Origin: Kordiimonas lipolytica | GTDB lineage: Bacteria; Pseudomonadota; Alphaproteobacteria; Sphingomonadales; Kordiimonadaceae | Direction: 5' to 3' | Assembly: GCF_001550065.1 (NCBI RefSeq) | Contig: NZ_LRUB01000032.1 | Span: 193,501-257,500 of the forward strand | Length of the DNA stretch: 64,000 bases | Part shown: piece after piece, positions 27,653-36,612 of the stretch | Layout: each line of letters starts with the position of its first letter | Position numbering within the stretch: the first letter of the stretch is position 1 | Notes under the pieces: model-generated | Database searches by the model: none | What the model was told of the DNA's origin: nothing | Seen by the model: the letters and a program-made list of their open reading frames with translations, nothing else | Program-made: the position numbers and the translations under genes

Positions 27653-30642
27653 GAGGGCGAGGAAGCGCCTGACTGCAGGCGTGCAAGACCGGTCTGGAAA
27701 TTCGCCAGTTGAGCCTGCAGGTGCGCGGGAACTTGCCCCTGAGTGGAAGACTTTCCTTCCTGTATCAAGGCTTTCAGTGGGTTATATTCCAGCGAGCGGA
27801 ATGCACGCTGTACCGAGCTTATGGCGCCATCAAACAGCCCAAGCACATATTTGGCCGTGGCTTTATCCTTGATATGCAGTTCACCTTTGAGTCCAAGACC
27901 GAACGCACCCCCCAGGTTATCCGGGTCGGTACCGTCTTTCTCTTCATCCTCGCCAAGGCCGAAAACCTCATTCTTGGGCAGCAGCTTCCCTGGCTCAAGC
28001 CCGATACGCTCCAGTAGGTCCCGGTCCCCATTGCCAGGCAGCAAGTCAACCGACACGCCGTCATCAAGGGTTGAAATTTTCAGCTTGTCGCCTTCTGCCG
28101 TGGAAGAGACATCCACACTAATTTTGCCAAAACCGGCGATACGCAATTTACGCTTGAGATCATCGAAAGTATCGCCTTCGCTCAGCGTGATCTTTTTCTT
28201 CGTGCCGCCATCGATCGAAATATAGAAATAGTCACCAACCTTTGCCGACGTCTGCGTCTGCACATCAAGCGTCTGGTCAATGGCAATGGTGCCCGTTGGC
28301 AGGCCAAGCGTTTCAAGGACGGAATTGCCCTTTGTGGTAAAGGCCAAGCCGCCAACAGCAGACTTGGACAGGCCCTCGCCATACTGCTCCATATCCTGAA
28401 GCGCGCCGGTCTTACCGTCAACACGAGCGACAAAGGCATCCACGGAGCCGCGCGATGTCTCACCCGAAAGCGTGCCTGCAGTGGAGCCCGCCACATAAAC
28501 AACCTGGTCAACGACGACCACGTCATTGATGCGGTCTGTGCCGCTGGTAGACAGATAGGTGGTGCTTTCAGCCTTCAGGTTCGTTTGGCCGTTCATGCTT
28601 AGCGCGCTGACAAACCCTTCAAAACCGCCCGCAGCCGTACCCACAACAGACGCGGTGCCGCCGGCATCCAGAGATGCATTTGTAGTAACGCCCGCGATAT
28701 AGACATCGTTATTAAGGTTGTCGATCGCGATGCTCTGAATAGACCCACCCGTGCCAAGGCTGCCAAAATCAAGGCTGTTGGACGTATCGGCCAGGTTGGT
28801 TGAATCAAGCCGGTACACAACCGCATTACCGCTCTGCTCAGTCGCAACAACCAGGTTGTCGTTGCCGTCAACCGCAATGCCCTTGACCACATCATTGCCG
28901 GCTGTGCCGAACACAGCAGAATCCTGCAGACTGCCGTCAGCACCCGAAAGTTTCAGGACCAGCGCGTCCTGACCACCCGAGAAACCGGACGTGGAGCTGA
29001 TGGCCGATTTGGTATAGCCGCCAACAAAAATATCGTTGTTGCTGTCGACCGCAACGCTATATGCAGCAGATTCGCCAAACGTATCAAGCTGATAGCGGAA
29101 CACTTCGTCACCGCGCTTGCTGATCTTGGTAACAAAGGCATCTGTGCTGTCGATCACGTCGCTGGTGGACAAGGCGCTGTCGGTCTTGCCGACAACGATC
29201 ACATTGTCTTCACTGTCAACCGTGATGCCGTATGCATCCGCGTCACCTGCCACACCCAACAGGCGCGAGAAGACAACATTGCCCTCCGTGTCAAATTTGG
29301 TAAGGAACACATCCTCGCCCGACGCGGTATTCAGCTGGTGACCGAAACTGCCCTCAGACGTTCCAACCACATAAATGCCGCCTTCGCTGTCAACCGCAAC
29401 CCGGCTGGCCTTGGTGTCTGAATTGACCTGATAGTCGGTGTTGACATTGGTGATTGAAAGCTCGTTGTCTGTTGCATCGACTGTATCCGAGCCGGTGGTG
29501 CCCGTCACATCGGCCTTGGCGTCCGCAAGAAGCTTATCGCGCAGGCCAGCGATTTTAGGGTCCAGGTCATCCTCTTTTTGCTCGGCCACCTGTTCCTTCA
29601 CAGCCGTGGCTTCATAGTCGATGCCGGCGAAAGACGTGGTGTCATCCACAGTCAGGGTAGCATCAAGACCGTTAATCTCCGTGATCCTGCTGGTAACGGC
29701 AAAATCATCATCCAGTTGCGATACCGCCGATGCCACATAAAGCGTGGGCGTGGTCACCGCCGCAGACAACTGGACCTCTTCCGTGATCGTTCCGTCTATC
29801 TGCAGGCTGTACCGGCCTGACTCACCGTCGCGGCGCACATCAAAACGTGTGCCGTGCTTGATATATTCTGCACCCTGATCATCAATTGCCGTAAGGGCCT
29901 CGATCTGGGTGTTGATATAGTCCTTGATATTATTGAGCGACAGCGTGCCAGTTACACCCGACAGATCAATCTGGATATCGTCGGTCACGCCACTTTTGGT
30001 GATGGAAACAGTGAAGACCTCATTGCCCACCAAGCCGGTAATAGCGGCATTAGGGTCGTTGGTGATCAACGTACCGTTCGATTCCGTACCGTTCTTGCCC
30101 AGGCGGGTTGTCGCCTCGGTTTTATATTGCTTGTCACCCAGAAACAGATCCAGCTTCTGCAGATCCGCCGTCGACAGGAAGTCCCGGACTTCCGCAAGGC
30201 CCTGCTGAAACTGGTCATTAAGGCGCGACAGCGACGAGGCAGACGTGCTGTTCTGGGAGGCATATTCCGCCAGAACCCGCAGGTTGTTGAGCGCTTTGTA
30301 AAGCGCGAACGTCGCCTTTTTGTCTGCATCGTCCACGCCGTCCAGGTCATTGGCCTTCAGGTCGATGAATTTTGTCAGCTGGCGGACTTCACGAATCTGT
30401 TGGTTGAGCGTCTTTGATTCTTCGGGCAGTTGCCATGGCGGGATGACCGCGTCACCACGATCACTGAAATTATACGCCGACCGCTGCTCCGGCGTCAGCA
30501 GGGAGAGCTGCCGCTGAGTAATTTTGGCATCCACCGACAAGGCAATAAGCGACGTATCAATCCCCACAATCTGCGGACGGAATGTCTGCTGTTGTGCGGG
30601 ACCGAAAAGTCCACCAAAGCTTGTGCCACCAAAAAACGCCAT
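27634..30642 (-). CDS. FlaEY-like flagellar protein with beta-propeller (SBBP) repeats
   Basis: A 1002-residue protein with no signal peptide. The N-terminal part (about 1-200) is helical with QIVGIDTSLIALSVDAK and DAVIPPWQLPEES, resembling the alphaproteobacterial FlaEY proteins described in Caulobacter (from memory). Two segments (about 215-300 and 850-900) resemble flagellin-hook IN motifs. Residues about 400-750 hold six propeller-blade repeats, e.g. DSEGGIYVVGTSEGS, DSEDNVIVVGKTDS, DSNNDIFVGGYTKS, DNLNNDVYIAGVTT. The C-terminus (about 920-1002) is helical. The nearby FliL-like gene, a sigma-54-like promoter and the flagellin gene 11 kb away support a flagellar role, possibly filament assembly or export. 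Confidence 0.6.
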   Translation of the reverse strand: MAFFGGTSFGGLFGPAQQQTFRPQIVGIDTSLIALSVDAKITQRQLSLLTPEQRSAYNFSDRGDAVIPPWQLPEESKTLNQQIREVRQLTKFIDLKANDLDGVDDADKKATFALYKALNNLRVLAEYASQNSTSASSLSRLNDQFQQGLAEVRDFLSTADLQKLDLFLGDKQYKTEATTRLGKNGTESNGTLITNDPNAAITGLVGNEVFTVSITKSGVTDDIQIDLSGVTGTLSLNNIKDYINTQIEALTAIDDQGAEYIKHGTRFDVRRDGESGRYSLQIDGTITEEVQLSAAVTTPTLYVASAVSQLDDDFAVTSRITEINGLDATLTVDDTTSFAGIDYEATAVKEQVAEQKEDDLDPKIAGLRDKLLADAKADVTGTTGSDTVDATDNELSITNVNTDYQVNSDTKASRVAVDSEGGIYVVGTSEGSFGHQLNTASGEDVFLTKFDTEGNVVFSRLLGVAGDADAYGITVDSEDNVIVVGKTDSALSTSDVIDSTDAFVTKISKRGDEVFRYQLDTFGESAAYSVAVDSNNDIFVGGYTKSAISSTSGFSGGQDALVLKLSGADGSLQDSAVFGTAGNDVVKGIAVDGNDNLVVATEQSGNAVVYRLDSTNLADTSNSLDFGSLGTGGSIQSIAIDNLNNDVYIAGVTTNASLDAGGTASVVGTAAGGFEGFVSALSMNGQTNLKAESTTYLSTSGTDRINDVVVVDQVVYVAGSTAGTLSGETSRGSVDAFVARVDGKTGALQDMEQYGEGLSKSAVGGLAFTTKGNSVLETLGLPTGTIAIDQTLDVQTQTSAKVGDYFYISIDGGTKKKITLSEGDTFDDLKRKLRIAGFGKISVDVSSTAEGDKLKISTLDDGVSVDLLPGNGDRDLLERIGLEPGKLLPKNEVFGLGEDEEKDGTDPDNLGGAFGLGLKGELHIKDKATAKYVLGLFDGAISSVQRAFRSLEYNPLKALIQEGKSSTQGQVPAHLQAQLANFQTGLARLQSGASSPSLSLFV

Positions 30643-30679
30643 GCGCTAACGTACCAGCTTTCTGCCTCTGCCAGAGGGG

Positions 30680-30694
30680 GCAATTTTTGCCCCA
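30680..30694 (-). promoter_or_regulatory. Possible sigma-54 promoter of the FlaEY-like gene
   Basis: Minus strand TGGGGC, five A, TTGC: eight of ten consensus positions, with the GG and GC elements correctly spaced, about 40 bases ahead of the ATG. The same bases form part of a GGGGCAA/TTGCCCC inverted repeat (30677-30693), so a hairpin or operator is an alternative reading. Confidence 0.4.
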
Positions 30695-30868
30695 TAGGCA
30701 ATTCTTACCCACAAGCGTCTCATTTTGAGCCATTCGACTCGGAGCCCCAGGGTATTTTTTGCCGCTTAATTGCATTTCGCGGCCACTCACCTTACATGTC
30801 TTGCAATAACTGTGACAATTTACAGCCTGTCCTGATAAGGATCAGTTAACAGGAAAAAGGGATCGAAC

Positions 30869-31165
30869 ATGGTCGTCATTGATGCATTGCTGCAAGTCTC
30901 CTATGTCGCGCTCGACATCTTCAAATGGATGCTGATCATCAGCATCGTCCTGGGCTGGTTGATCCATTTTGGTGTGGTCAATGCCTACCAGCCGTTTGTG
31001 CAGGGCCTGGGGCGCTTCCTTTATGCGGTCACGGAACCGGCACTGAGGCCGATCCGCCGCTTCATTCCCAACATGGGCGGCATGGATATCTCACCCATCA
31101 TTCTGTTTCTGGTGATCCTGTTCCTCCAGAGGCTGATCGTGAACATCCTCTATAATGTCGGATAG
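30869..31165 (+). CDS. YggT family membrane protein
   Basis: A 98-residue protein with two membrane helices (about 15-33 and 73-95) joined by PALRPIRRFIPNMGGMDISPI, the YggT signature (Pro-Arg-Arg then Asp-Ser/Ile-Pro). The family is found in bacteria and chloroplasts and linked to osmotic tolerance or FtsZ/thylakoid organisation; the exact role is unclear. AGGAAAAAGG lies ahead of the ATG. It overlaps the DUF167 gene by 11 bases, a common pairing (yggT-yggU). Confidence 0.9.
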   Translation: MVVIDALLQVSYVALDIFKWMLIISIVLGWLIHFGVVNAYQPFVQGLGRFLYAVTEPALRPIRRFIPNMGGMDISPIILFLVILFLQRLIVNILYNVG

Positions 31166-31487
31166 CCTGCTGACCCGCGTTCCCGAGGGCGTCAGGCTGC
31201 ACATCCGCCTGACCCCAAAGGCTTCCGCGGACAAGCTCGACCGGGTTGATAAGGACGCGGACGGCATGCCGCGCCTGCGCGCAACCGTCACCGCCATACC
31301 GGAAAACGGCAAGGCAAATGCGGCTCTCATCAAGCTTCTTTCCAAAAAACTGAGGTTGCCCAAATCCGCCATTCGCCTTATAGCGGGTGACCAGAACCGG
31401 AATAAAACGATCCTTTTTGAAGGTGCGCCGGTCGAACTATTTGATGCGCTCGACGCAAAGCTTCGCGAGCTGGGCCTTTTGGGTTAA
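31155..31487 (+). CDS. DUF167 (YggU) family protein
   Basis: A 110-residue protein with the DUF167 core [12 protein letters not shown], then [27 protein letters not shown] and GDQNRNKTI. The Pro-Glu-Asn/Asp-Gly-Lys-Ala-Asn motif is the family hallmark. It is a small cytoplasmic protein of unknown function that almost always follows yggT, as here, and overlaps it by 11 bases. The folD gene begins 37 bases downstream, so the three may form an operon. Confidence 0.9.
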   Translation: MSDSLLTRVPEGVRLHIRLTPKASADKLDRVDKDADGMPRLRATVTAIPENGKANAALIKLLSKKLRLPKSAIRLIAGDQNRNKTILFEGAPVELFDALDAKLRELGLLG

Positions 31488-31524
31488 GGACCCCGGCGTT
31501 CGCGACCACCGCACGGAGACACCC

Positions 31525-32430
31525 ATGCCCACCGAAACCACCGCCAAAATCATCGACGGCAAAGCCTTTTCCGCCAAAGTACGCGAAGGCGTTGCAAAGG
31601 ACGTTGCCAGCCTCAAGGAAAAACACGGCATCACGCCTGGCCTCGCCGTTGTTATTGTGGGCGAGGACCCCGCAAGCCAGGTTTATGTCCGTAACAAGGT
31701 TAAGCAAACCGGCGAGACCGGCATGAACAGCTTCCACTTTGAAATGCCGGACACCACAAGCCAGGAAGAGCTGCTGGCCAAGGTAAACGAGCTGAACGAA
31801 GACCCGGCGGTGAACGGTATCCTGGTTCAACTGCCGCTGCCGAAGCAAATTGATGAAGCGTCGGTGATCAACGCGATCGCCCCCGAAAAAGATGTGGACG
31901 GCTTCCATGTGATCAACTCCGGCCTCTTGGCGACCGGTGGCGACGCCATGGTGCCCTGCACGCCGCTTGGCTGCCTTCTCATGCTGCAGGACACGCTGGG
32001 CGACATGAGCGGCAAGAAAGCCATCGTTGTGGGCCGGTCGAACATCGTCGGCAAGCCGATGGCGCAACTGCTGCTGGACGCAAACTGCACCGTTACCATC
32101 GCCCACAGCCGCACCAAGGACCTGGCCGCGGAAGTGGCGCAGGCAGACATCGTGGTGGCTGCCGTTGGCCGACCGGAAATGGTCAAAGGGGACTGGATCA
32201 AGGAAGGCGCTACTGTCATCGACGTGGGCATCAACCGCATCGATGCGCCTGAGCGCGGTGAAGGCAAAACCCGCCTTGTGGGCGACGTGGAATTTGAAAC
32301 AGCAGCTGCTCGCGCTGGTGCCATCACGCCGGTTCCTGGCGGCGTTGGCCCCATGACAATCGCATGCCTGCTCAAAAATACCGTGACAGCGACCTGCCGT
32401 CAGAACAATATTGACCCAGATACGCTTTAA
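31525..32430 (+). CDS. folD: Bifunctional methylenetetrahydrofolate dehydrogenase/cyclohydrolase
   Basis: A 301-residue cytoplasmic enzyme interconverting 5,10-methylene-, methenyl- and 10-formyl-tetrahydrofolate with NADP. Key features are [20 protein letters not shown] (Tyr and Lys of the cyclohydrolase site), [11 protein letters not shown], the [12 protein letters not shown] segment, and the C-terminal NADP loop [13 protein letters not shown] with [10 protein letters not shown]. Length is normal. The ATG at 31525 gives the conserved N-terminus; an upstream frame overlapping DUF167 is not conserved. Its stop codon lies inside a 16-bp tandem repeat. Confidence 0.97.
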   Translation: MPTETTAKIIDGKAFSAKVREGVAKDVASLKEKHGITPGLAVVIVGEDPASQVYVRNKVKQTGETGMNSFHFEMPDTTSQEELLAKVNELNEDPAVNGILVQLPLPKQIDEASVINAIAPEKDVDGFHVINSGLLATGGDAMVPCTPLGCLLMLQDTLGDMSGKKAIVVGRSNIVGKPMAQLLLDANCTVTIAHSRTKDLAAEVAQADIVVAAVGRPEMVKGDWIKEGATVIDVGINRIDAPERGEGKTRLVGDVEFETAAARAGAITPVPGGVGPMTIACLLKNTVTATCRQNNIDPDTL

Positions 32431-32463
32431 GCCAGATACGCTTTAAGCCAGGTACGCTTTAAG
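32416..32463 (+). repeat. Three tandem 16-bp repeats over the folD stop codon
   Basis: CCAGATACGCTTTAAG occurs at 32416-32431 and 32432-32447, and once more with a single change (CCAGGTACGCTTTAAG) at 32448-32463. The first copy holds the last codons and TAA of folD. The repeats look like slippage duplications; loss or gain of a unit would leave the protein unchanged since each copy brings the same stop. Confidence 0.9.
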
Positions 32464-32533
32464 AACGGCAGCCCGTAAGCATCCAGCTTTCAGAACAGGC
32501 TGATAACCGCGTCAGTTAAACGGAGCATGCAGT

Positions 32534-33154
32534 ATGTATGAAGCCTTTATCGCCGCCTTTATCGGCCTGTTTGTCATTGTCGACCCCATCGGCATCGCAC
32601 CGGTTTTCGCGGGCCTGACCCAGGGCGCCACCACAAGCCACAAGCGTACCATGGCCATCAAGGGCACCATTGTGGGCACGCTGGTGCTGGTGTTTTTCGC
32701 CCTTGTGGGGAAACCGTTCCTGAACGCGCTTGGCATCTCCATGGACGGCCTTCGGGTTGCGGGCGGGTTGATGCTACTCATCATCGCACTTGAAATGGTG
32801 TTCGAGAAGCGCACCGAACGAAAGCAGGAATCGGCTGAAAAGCTGGACGAATATTTCGAAGACATTTCCGTCTTTCCCGTCGCTATTCCGCTCCTGGCAG
32901 GCCCCGGCGCCATCGCCACCATCATGCTGACCATGTCCAACTATGAGCATGATATGGCGGCCCAGGGGGCTATTCTGGCCGCGCTTGCGGTCGTGATGCT
33001 GATCACGCTCATCATCTTCTTCGCCGCCTCCAAGGTGATGGACTGGCTTGGCCCCACCGTGAACGCGGTACTGACCCGGCTTCTGGGCGTCATCCTGGCG
33101 GCCCTGTCGTGCCAGTTCATGCTGGACGGCATCAAAAACACCTTCATCGGTTAA
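32534..33154 (+). CDS. MarC family integral membrane protein
   Basis: A 206-residue protein with six membrane helices. The MarC signature is FIGLFVIVDPIGIAPVFAGLT near the N-terminus, with a second Pro-containing helix VFPVAIPLLAGPGAIATIML after the central acidic loop, giving the two half-repeats of the family. It was once linked to antibiotic resistance; its role remains undefined. It is an inner membrane protein and shows no coupling to its neighbours. Confidence 0.9.
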   Translation: MYEAFIAAFIGLFVIVDPIGIAPVFAGLTQGATTSHKRTMAIKGTIVGTLVLVFFALVGKPFLNALGISMDGLRVAGGLMLLIIALEMVFEKRTERKQESAEKLDEYFEDISVFPVAIPLLAGPGAIATIMLTMSNYEHDMAAQGAILAALAVVMLITLIIFFAASKVMDWLGPTVNAVLTRLLGVILAALSCQFMLDGIKNTFIG

Positions 33155-33235
33155 GCCCAAGCCAGTCAGAACAGCGCCATGAGACGTTGGCGCCTTTGCG
33201 GTGGCAAATCGCGCCGACTGGGCTATGGTCTGTCC

Positions 33236-34906
33236 ATGAAACGGTTCCTGACATATCTGGTGGTCCTTTGGGTGGCTTGTTCACCTACAGCGCTGGCAGT
33301 TGAGCTGGAAGCCGTCGCGCCCCCCATGCAATTTGTCCCGACAGTGGATAAGCCCCTGCCCGGACCGGAAGACTGGAAACCCTTCACGGGCCGGGTGCCC
33401 CACAAGGACGCCACCCTGGTTTTCCGGCAGGAAATCCTGGTCCGCGACGGCCCGGAAGAGGCCGTCACCAACCCGCTGGCCATGAGCGTCAGCCTCTATG
33501 GTGTTTACGACTTCTACTGGGACGGCGCTCTCATCGGTTCGAACCGCCAGAGGGGTGAAAGCGCCAACCGCCACAGTCGGGTGATGATCCCCGCAGGGGC
33601 CCTGGAGCCGGGAAAGCACCTCTTGGAAATGCGGATCAACGCGCTTGGCCTTGAGAAGGGCGCAGGCCTCGACCTGTATGTCCGGACGGCGGCGCTCCAG
33701 TCAGACTTTTTCGGCGTCCACTGGTCGGTTATCAGCACCTTCTTCGTGGCCACCGCATCCTTCCTCGTGGGCGGCTATCTTCTGGTGCTCACCTTCACCG
33801 GTGGCCGGTCCCCCACACTTCTGGCAGCGGCGGTCACCTGCTTCGCCATCTTTGCCGTAATCCTGTTGGAGGAAGGCCAGTTCCTGTTCAGCTACCCCTA
33901 TGGCTGGCAGCCCCTTCTTGACCGAATGATCGTGCCGTTTGCCCTGCTTGTCTTCGCCCTGCTGGCCTGGGTGACGCTGGTCCGCCTAGGCCTGAAGAAT
34001 CGCGCCCTATGGATGGGCGCGGCAGGCCTTGCATTGGCCCTGGCCCTTGTCGCCGCACCGGATGGCCGGGAAGACATCTGGGCCTTCGCCGCCCTTCAGT
34101 TGCTGCTGATGGGCGCGGCGGCCCTGGCCGCCTACAGGGGCCGCACCGCACCGGGCCTGTATTTCTGGGGTCATGGCATGGCCCTGGCCGCCCTTGCCGT
34201 CGACCCTCTGGGCAAACACCCCTACCTGATTGCCGTCACGCTTTTGCTTGCCATCGATCTGGGACTGGACCTTCGGCGCAGGACCAGGGAGGCGCAGCAA
34301 CTGGCGCTCGTATCAGAACGCCTGCGCGCCGACCTGATCAAGCGCAACATCCAGCCGCATTTCCTGATGAATTCCCTGACGGCGCTGATGGAATGGGTGG
34401 AAACCAGCCCCGAAGACGCGGTCGATTTCATCGACGGACTGGCGACCGAATTCCGGCTGCTCGCCGACTTTGCAGAAAGGCAATCCGTCACGCTGAGGGA
34501 AGAGCTTGACCTGTGCCGTGTCCACCTCAGGCTGATGGAACAGCGCTTCGAGGCAAGAATGACCATCGAGACAACGGGCGTAGACCTGCAGGCAAATGTG
34601 CCGCCGGGCATCCTTCATACGCTGATGGAAAACGCCTTCACCCACAATAACTACACGGGCCGCGATATTTGCTTCCGGCTGATGGCCGAAGAGCTGGCCT
34701 CCGGCACGCGCTACCACCTGCGCTGCCCGGTCACTGCAGGCGCTGTCGGCACGGGGCTTGGCACAGGTACGGGCACCCGGTATGTCATCGCGCGGCTTGA
34801 AGAATTTTGCGGAAAAGCTTTTCGCTTTGACGCCAGGCAGGTAGGCTCGGCGTGGGAAACCATCATTGAAATTGGCCGGAAGAATGAAAAGGGCGGAACC
34901 AGATAA
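33236..34906 (+). CDS. LytS-type sensor histidine kinase
   Basis: A 556-residue membrane kinase from this start. The signal peptide or first helix is at about 1-20, followed by a periplasmic jelly-roll-like sensor domain (about 25-170; MSVSLYGVYDFYWDG, RHSRVMIPAG), about six or seven membrane helices (about 175-335), a His_kinase domain with NIQPHFLMNSL (phosphorylated His near 375), and an ATPase domain with LHTLMENAFTHN (N-box) and a Gly-rich GTGLGTGTGTRY lid. Topology resembles 7TM-DISM sensors. The start at 33236 yields a proper signal sequence; an in-frame ATG at 33179 exists. The LytTR regulator gene follows after four bases, so they form a two-component pair. Confidence 0.9.
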   Translation: MKRFLTYLVVLWVACSPTALAVELEAVAPPMQFVPTVDKPLPGPEDWKPFTGRVPHKDATLVFRQEILVRDGPEEAVTNPLAMSVSLYGVYDFYWDGALIGSNRQRGESANRHSRVMIPAGALEPGKHLLEMRINALGLEKGAGLDLYVRTAALQSDFFGVHWSVISTFFVATASFLVGGYLLVLTFTGGRSPTLLAAAVTCFAIFAVILLEEGQFLFSYPYGWQPLLDRMIVPFALLVFALLAWVTLVRLGLKNRALWMGAAGLALALALVAAPDGREDIWAFAALQLLLMGAAALAAYRGRTAPGLYFWGHGMALAALAVDPLGKHPYLIAVTLLLAIDLGLDLRRRTREAQQLALVSERLRADLIKRNIQPHFLMNSLTALMEWVETSPEDAVDFIDGLATEFRLLADFAERQSVTLREELDLCRVHLRLMEQRFEARMTIETTGVDLQANVPPGILHTLMENAFTHNNYTGRDICFRLMAEELASGTRYHLRCPVTAGAVGTGLGTGTGTRYVIARLEEFCGKAFRFDARQVGSAWETIIEIGRKNEKGGTR

Positions 34907-34909
34907 CCC

Positions 34910-35629
34910 ATGCCCTACCGCATACTGATCGTTGAGGATGAACCACTTGTCGCCCGGCGGCTTCAGCGCCTGAGCACCGAGATATTGGGCGACAGGCTGG
35001 CAGCCTGCGCGCTGGCAACCAGCGTTGAGGAGGCGGACCAGCAACTGGCTGGCATGGACGCCGACGTGATCCTCTTGGATCTCAACCTGGCGGGGGAGGA
35101 CGGGTTCGACCTTCTGAAGCGTTTCACGGCCAAGGCAGCCCACACCATCATTGTGTCAGCCCAAACCGACCGCGCGCTTGAGGCGTTCGAGTATGGCGTG
35201 CTGGATTTTGTGCCCAAGCCGTTCACCAGGGCGCGGCTGTCGAAGGCCTTCACCCGACTGTGGGACAGTACGCCAGACAGGCCCGCCCAGCCCAGGCAGC
35301 TTTCTTTCGAGACCCGCGGCGGCTTCGAGGTGGTGGAGCTTCAGGACATTCTCTATTTCAAGGCGGCGGACAAATATTCAGAAGCCCTTCTGGCAACTGG
35401 TGACACGCGATTCCACGACAAGTCGCTGAACCGGCTGGAACATATCCTGGCAAGCGCCTTCGTCCGCACCCACAAGAGCTACCTAGTCCACCGGACAGCC
35501 ATTCTGGACATCAAATCGCTGGAAGGCAGTCGCTATGCCCTGCATCTCAGCAACGGTACTGAGCTGCCCGTTGGCCGGACACGGATTGACCATGTCCGGC
35601 AACTGCTGGAAGCCCGCCTAGAAGCTTAG
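34910..35629 (+). CDS. LytTR family response regulator
   Basis: A 239-residue DNA-binding regulator. The receiver domain (about 1-120) has acidic ILIVEDEP, phosphoacceptor Asp57 in VILLDLNL, conserved switch residues IIVSAQ and Lys in DFVPKPF. The LytTR DNA-binding domain (about 135-235) has DILYFKAADKYSEALL, RTHKSYLVHRTAI and LPVGRTRI. It partners the upstream LytS-type kinase. Its last codons overlap the end of a convergent outer-membrane-protein gene by 12 bases. That gene's upstream region bears LytTR-like direct repeats, making it the likely target. Confidence 0.94.
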   Translation: MPYRILIVEDEPLVARRLQRLSTEILGDRLAACALATSVEEADQQLAGMDADVILLDLNLAGEDGFDLLKRFTAKAAHTIIVSAQTDRALEAFEYGVLDFVPKPFTRARLSKAFTRLWDSTPDRPAQPRQLSFETRGGFEVVELQDILYFKAADKYSEALLATGDTRFHDKSLNRLEHILASAFVRTHKSYLVHRTAILDIKSLEGSRYALHLSNGTELPVGRTRIDHVRQLLEARLEA

Positions 35630-36406
35630 CCGCGCGCCCAGTCGCGCCCGGCCCGGTTTGCCAAATTCGTAATCCAGCCCGAACGCGAAGCGTTTATTCA
35701 GACGGTAAAGCACGCCTGCGCCTGCCCGTACCTTGCCAGAAAAATCAACCCTGTTGCCACCGTCACTTGTACCGATGTCGCCGTTGCCGTGGTAGCGGGC
35801 AAAACCTGTCACCTCGAACCGTTCGCTCACCATGGCACGGACACCAAGCTTGGCATCCACCGATGTTCTGGACCCACTGGCCTCACCAAGGTCTGCGCTG
35901 GCGGTGCTGCCACCAAGCACCAGGGCTGCGGTGCCGAAATCAACCTTGCTGTTCACCACGCCCACTTCCGCAAACAGGCTGACTTTTTGCCCCACAAGCG
36001 TGTGATAGCCGATGGCGGCGCGCCACTCTTTCTGTTTCGCATCCAACACACCCGATGCCGACCAGCCCTGCAGGCTGGTAAGGTTCAGAACCGGAGCATG
36101 GCTTGTCTGGATATAGTCGGTGACGATATGGAAACCGCGATCACCGTCCCCGAAAAGTTCGAACGACAGGCGCGCGGAAGCGCCATTGCCGGTATCGCCC
36201 GAGAGCGTGCCGAAATTGTCGTCTGTCGTATCGCCAACACCGTCACGGTCTGTGATCTGAAGGCCCCCAGTGCGCAAATCGTCATGCACGAAGGCGCCTT
36301 CGAAGAAGCTGTAGCTGAAGATGGTTGCCTCGTCTGCCGCGACTGCAGGGCCGGTCCAAAGGGCACAGGCAGCTGTCGCTATCATGACTTTTTTCTTGGA
36401 TTTCAT
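35618..36406 (-). CDS. Outer membrane beta-barrel protein
   Basis: A 262-residue protein with a signal peptide (about 1-23, cleavage after VAA or AVA) and alternating beta-strand patterns over the mature part, ending in RLGARLSF with the terminal Phe needed for barrel assembly. Strands such as GFHIVTDYIQTSH, WRAAIGYHTLVG and RFEVTGFARYHG fit an 8-12 strand barrel. The start at 36406 is set by GGAGGTAAGA directly ahead; the frame extends upstream without such a site. It is convergent with, and overlaps, the LytTR regulator gene. It may be the main output of that two-component system. Confidence 0.8.
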   Translation of the reverse strand: MKSKKKVMIATAACALWTGPAVAADEATIFSYSFFEGAFVHDDLRTGGLQITDRDGVGDTTDDNFGTLSGDTGNGASARLSFELFGDGDRGFHIVTDYIQTSHAPVLNLTSLQGWSASGVLDAKQKEWRAAIGYHTLVGQKVSLFAEVGVVNSKVDFGTAALVLGGSTASADLGEASGSRTSVDAKLGVRAMVSERFEVTGFARYHGNGDIGTSDGGNRVDFSGKVRAGAGVLYRLNKRFAFGLDYEFGKPGRARLGARLSF

Positions 36407-36481
36407 TCTTACCTCCTGAATCCATTCGCTTTGTCTGAATGGACCGTGCACCCGGCAAATCAATGAAAGCGACAACCGGAC

Positions 36482-36517
36482 CGCGAACGCCTCAAATGGC
36501 GACGCGAACGCCTCAAA
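36482..36517 (-). promoter_or_regulatory. Direct repeats with LytTR spacing, candidate operator
   Basis: On the minus strand TTTGAGGCGTTCGCG occurs twice, at 36517-36503 and 36496-36482: identical 15-mers 21 bases apart, two helical turns. Each contains CGTTCG, matching the core of the LytTR half-site (GTT flanked by C/A and N-A/G). A possible -35 TTGTCG (about 36475-36470 on the minus strand) follows closely, the usual arrangement for LytTR activation. The gene downstream is the barrel protein, next to the LytTR regulator. Confidence 0.65.
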
Positions 36518-36612
36518 AGCACTCGCCAATTCCATTCGGCGAACCCAAGCCGCATTGACAGCGCCGCCGCTACCAGCCACTCTCCGTCACAAATATAAAC
36601 GGGGAGTTTTCC

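Noticed and set aside
36560..36612. A separate small gene between the barrel and M28 genes
   Set aside because: The short frames here lack ribosome sites; the space is used by the two promoters.
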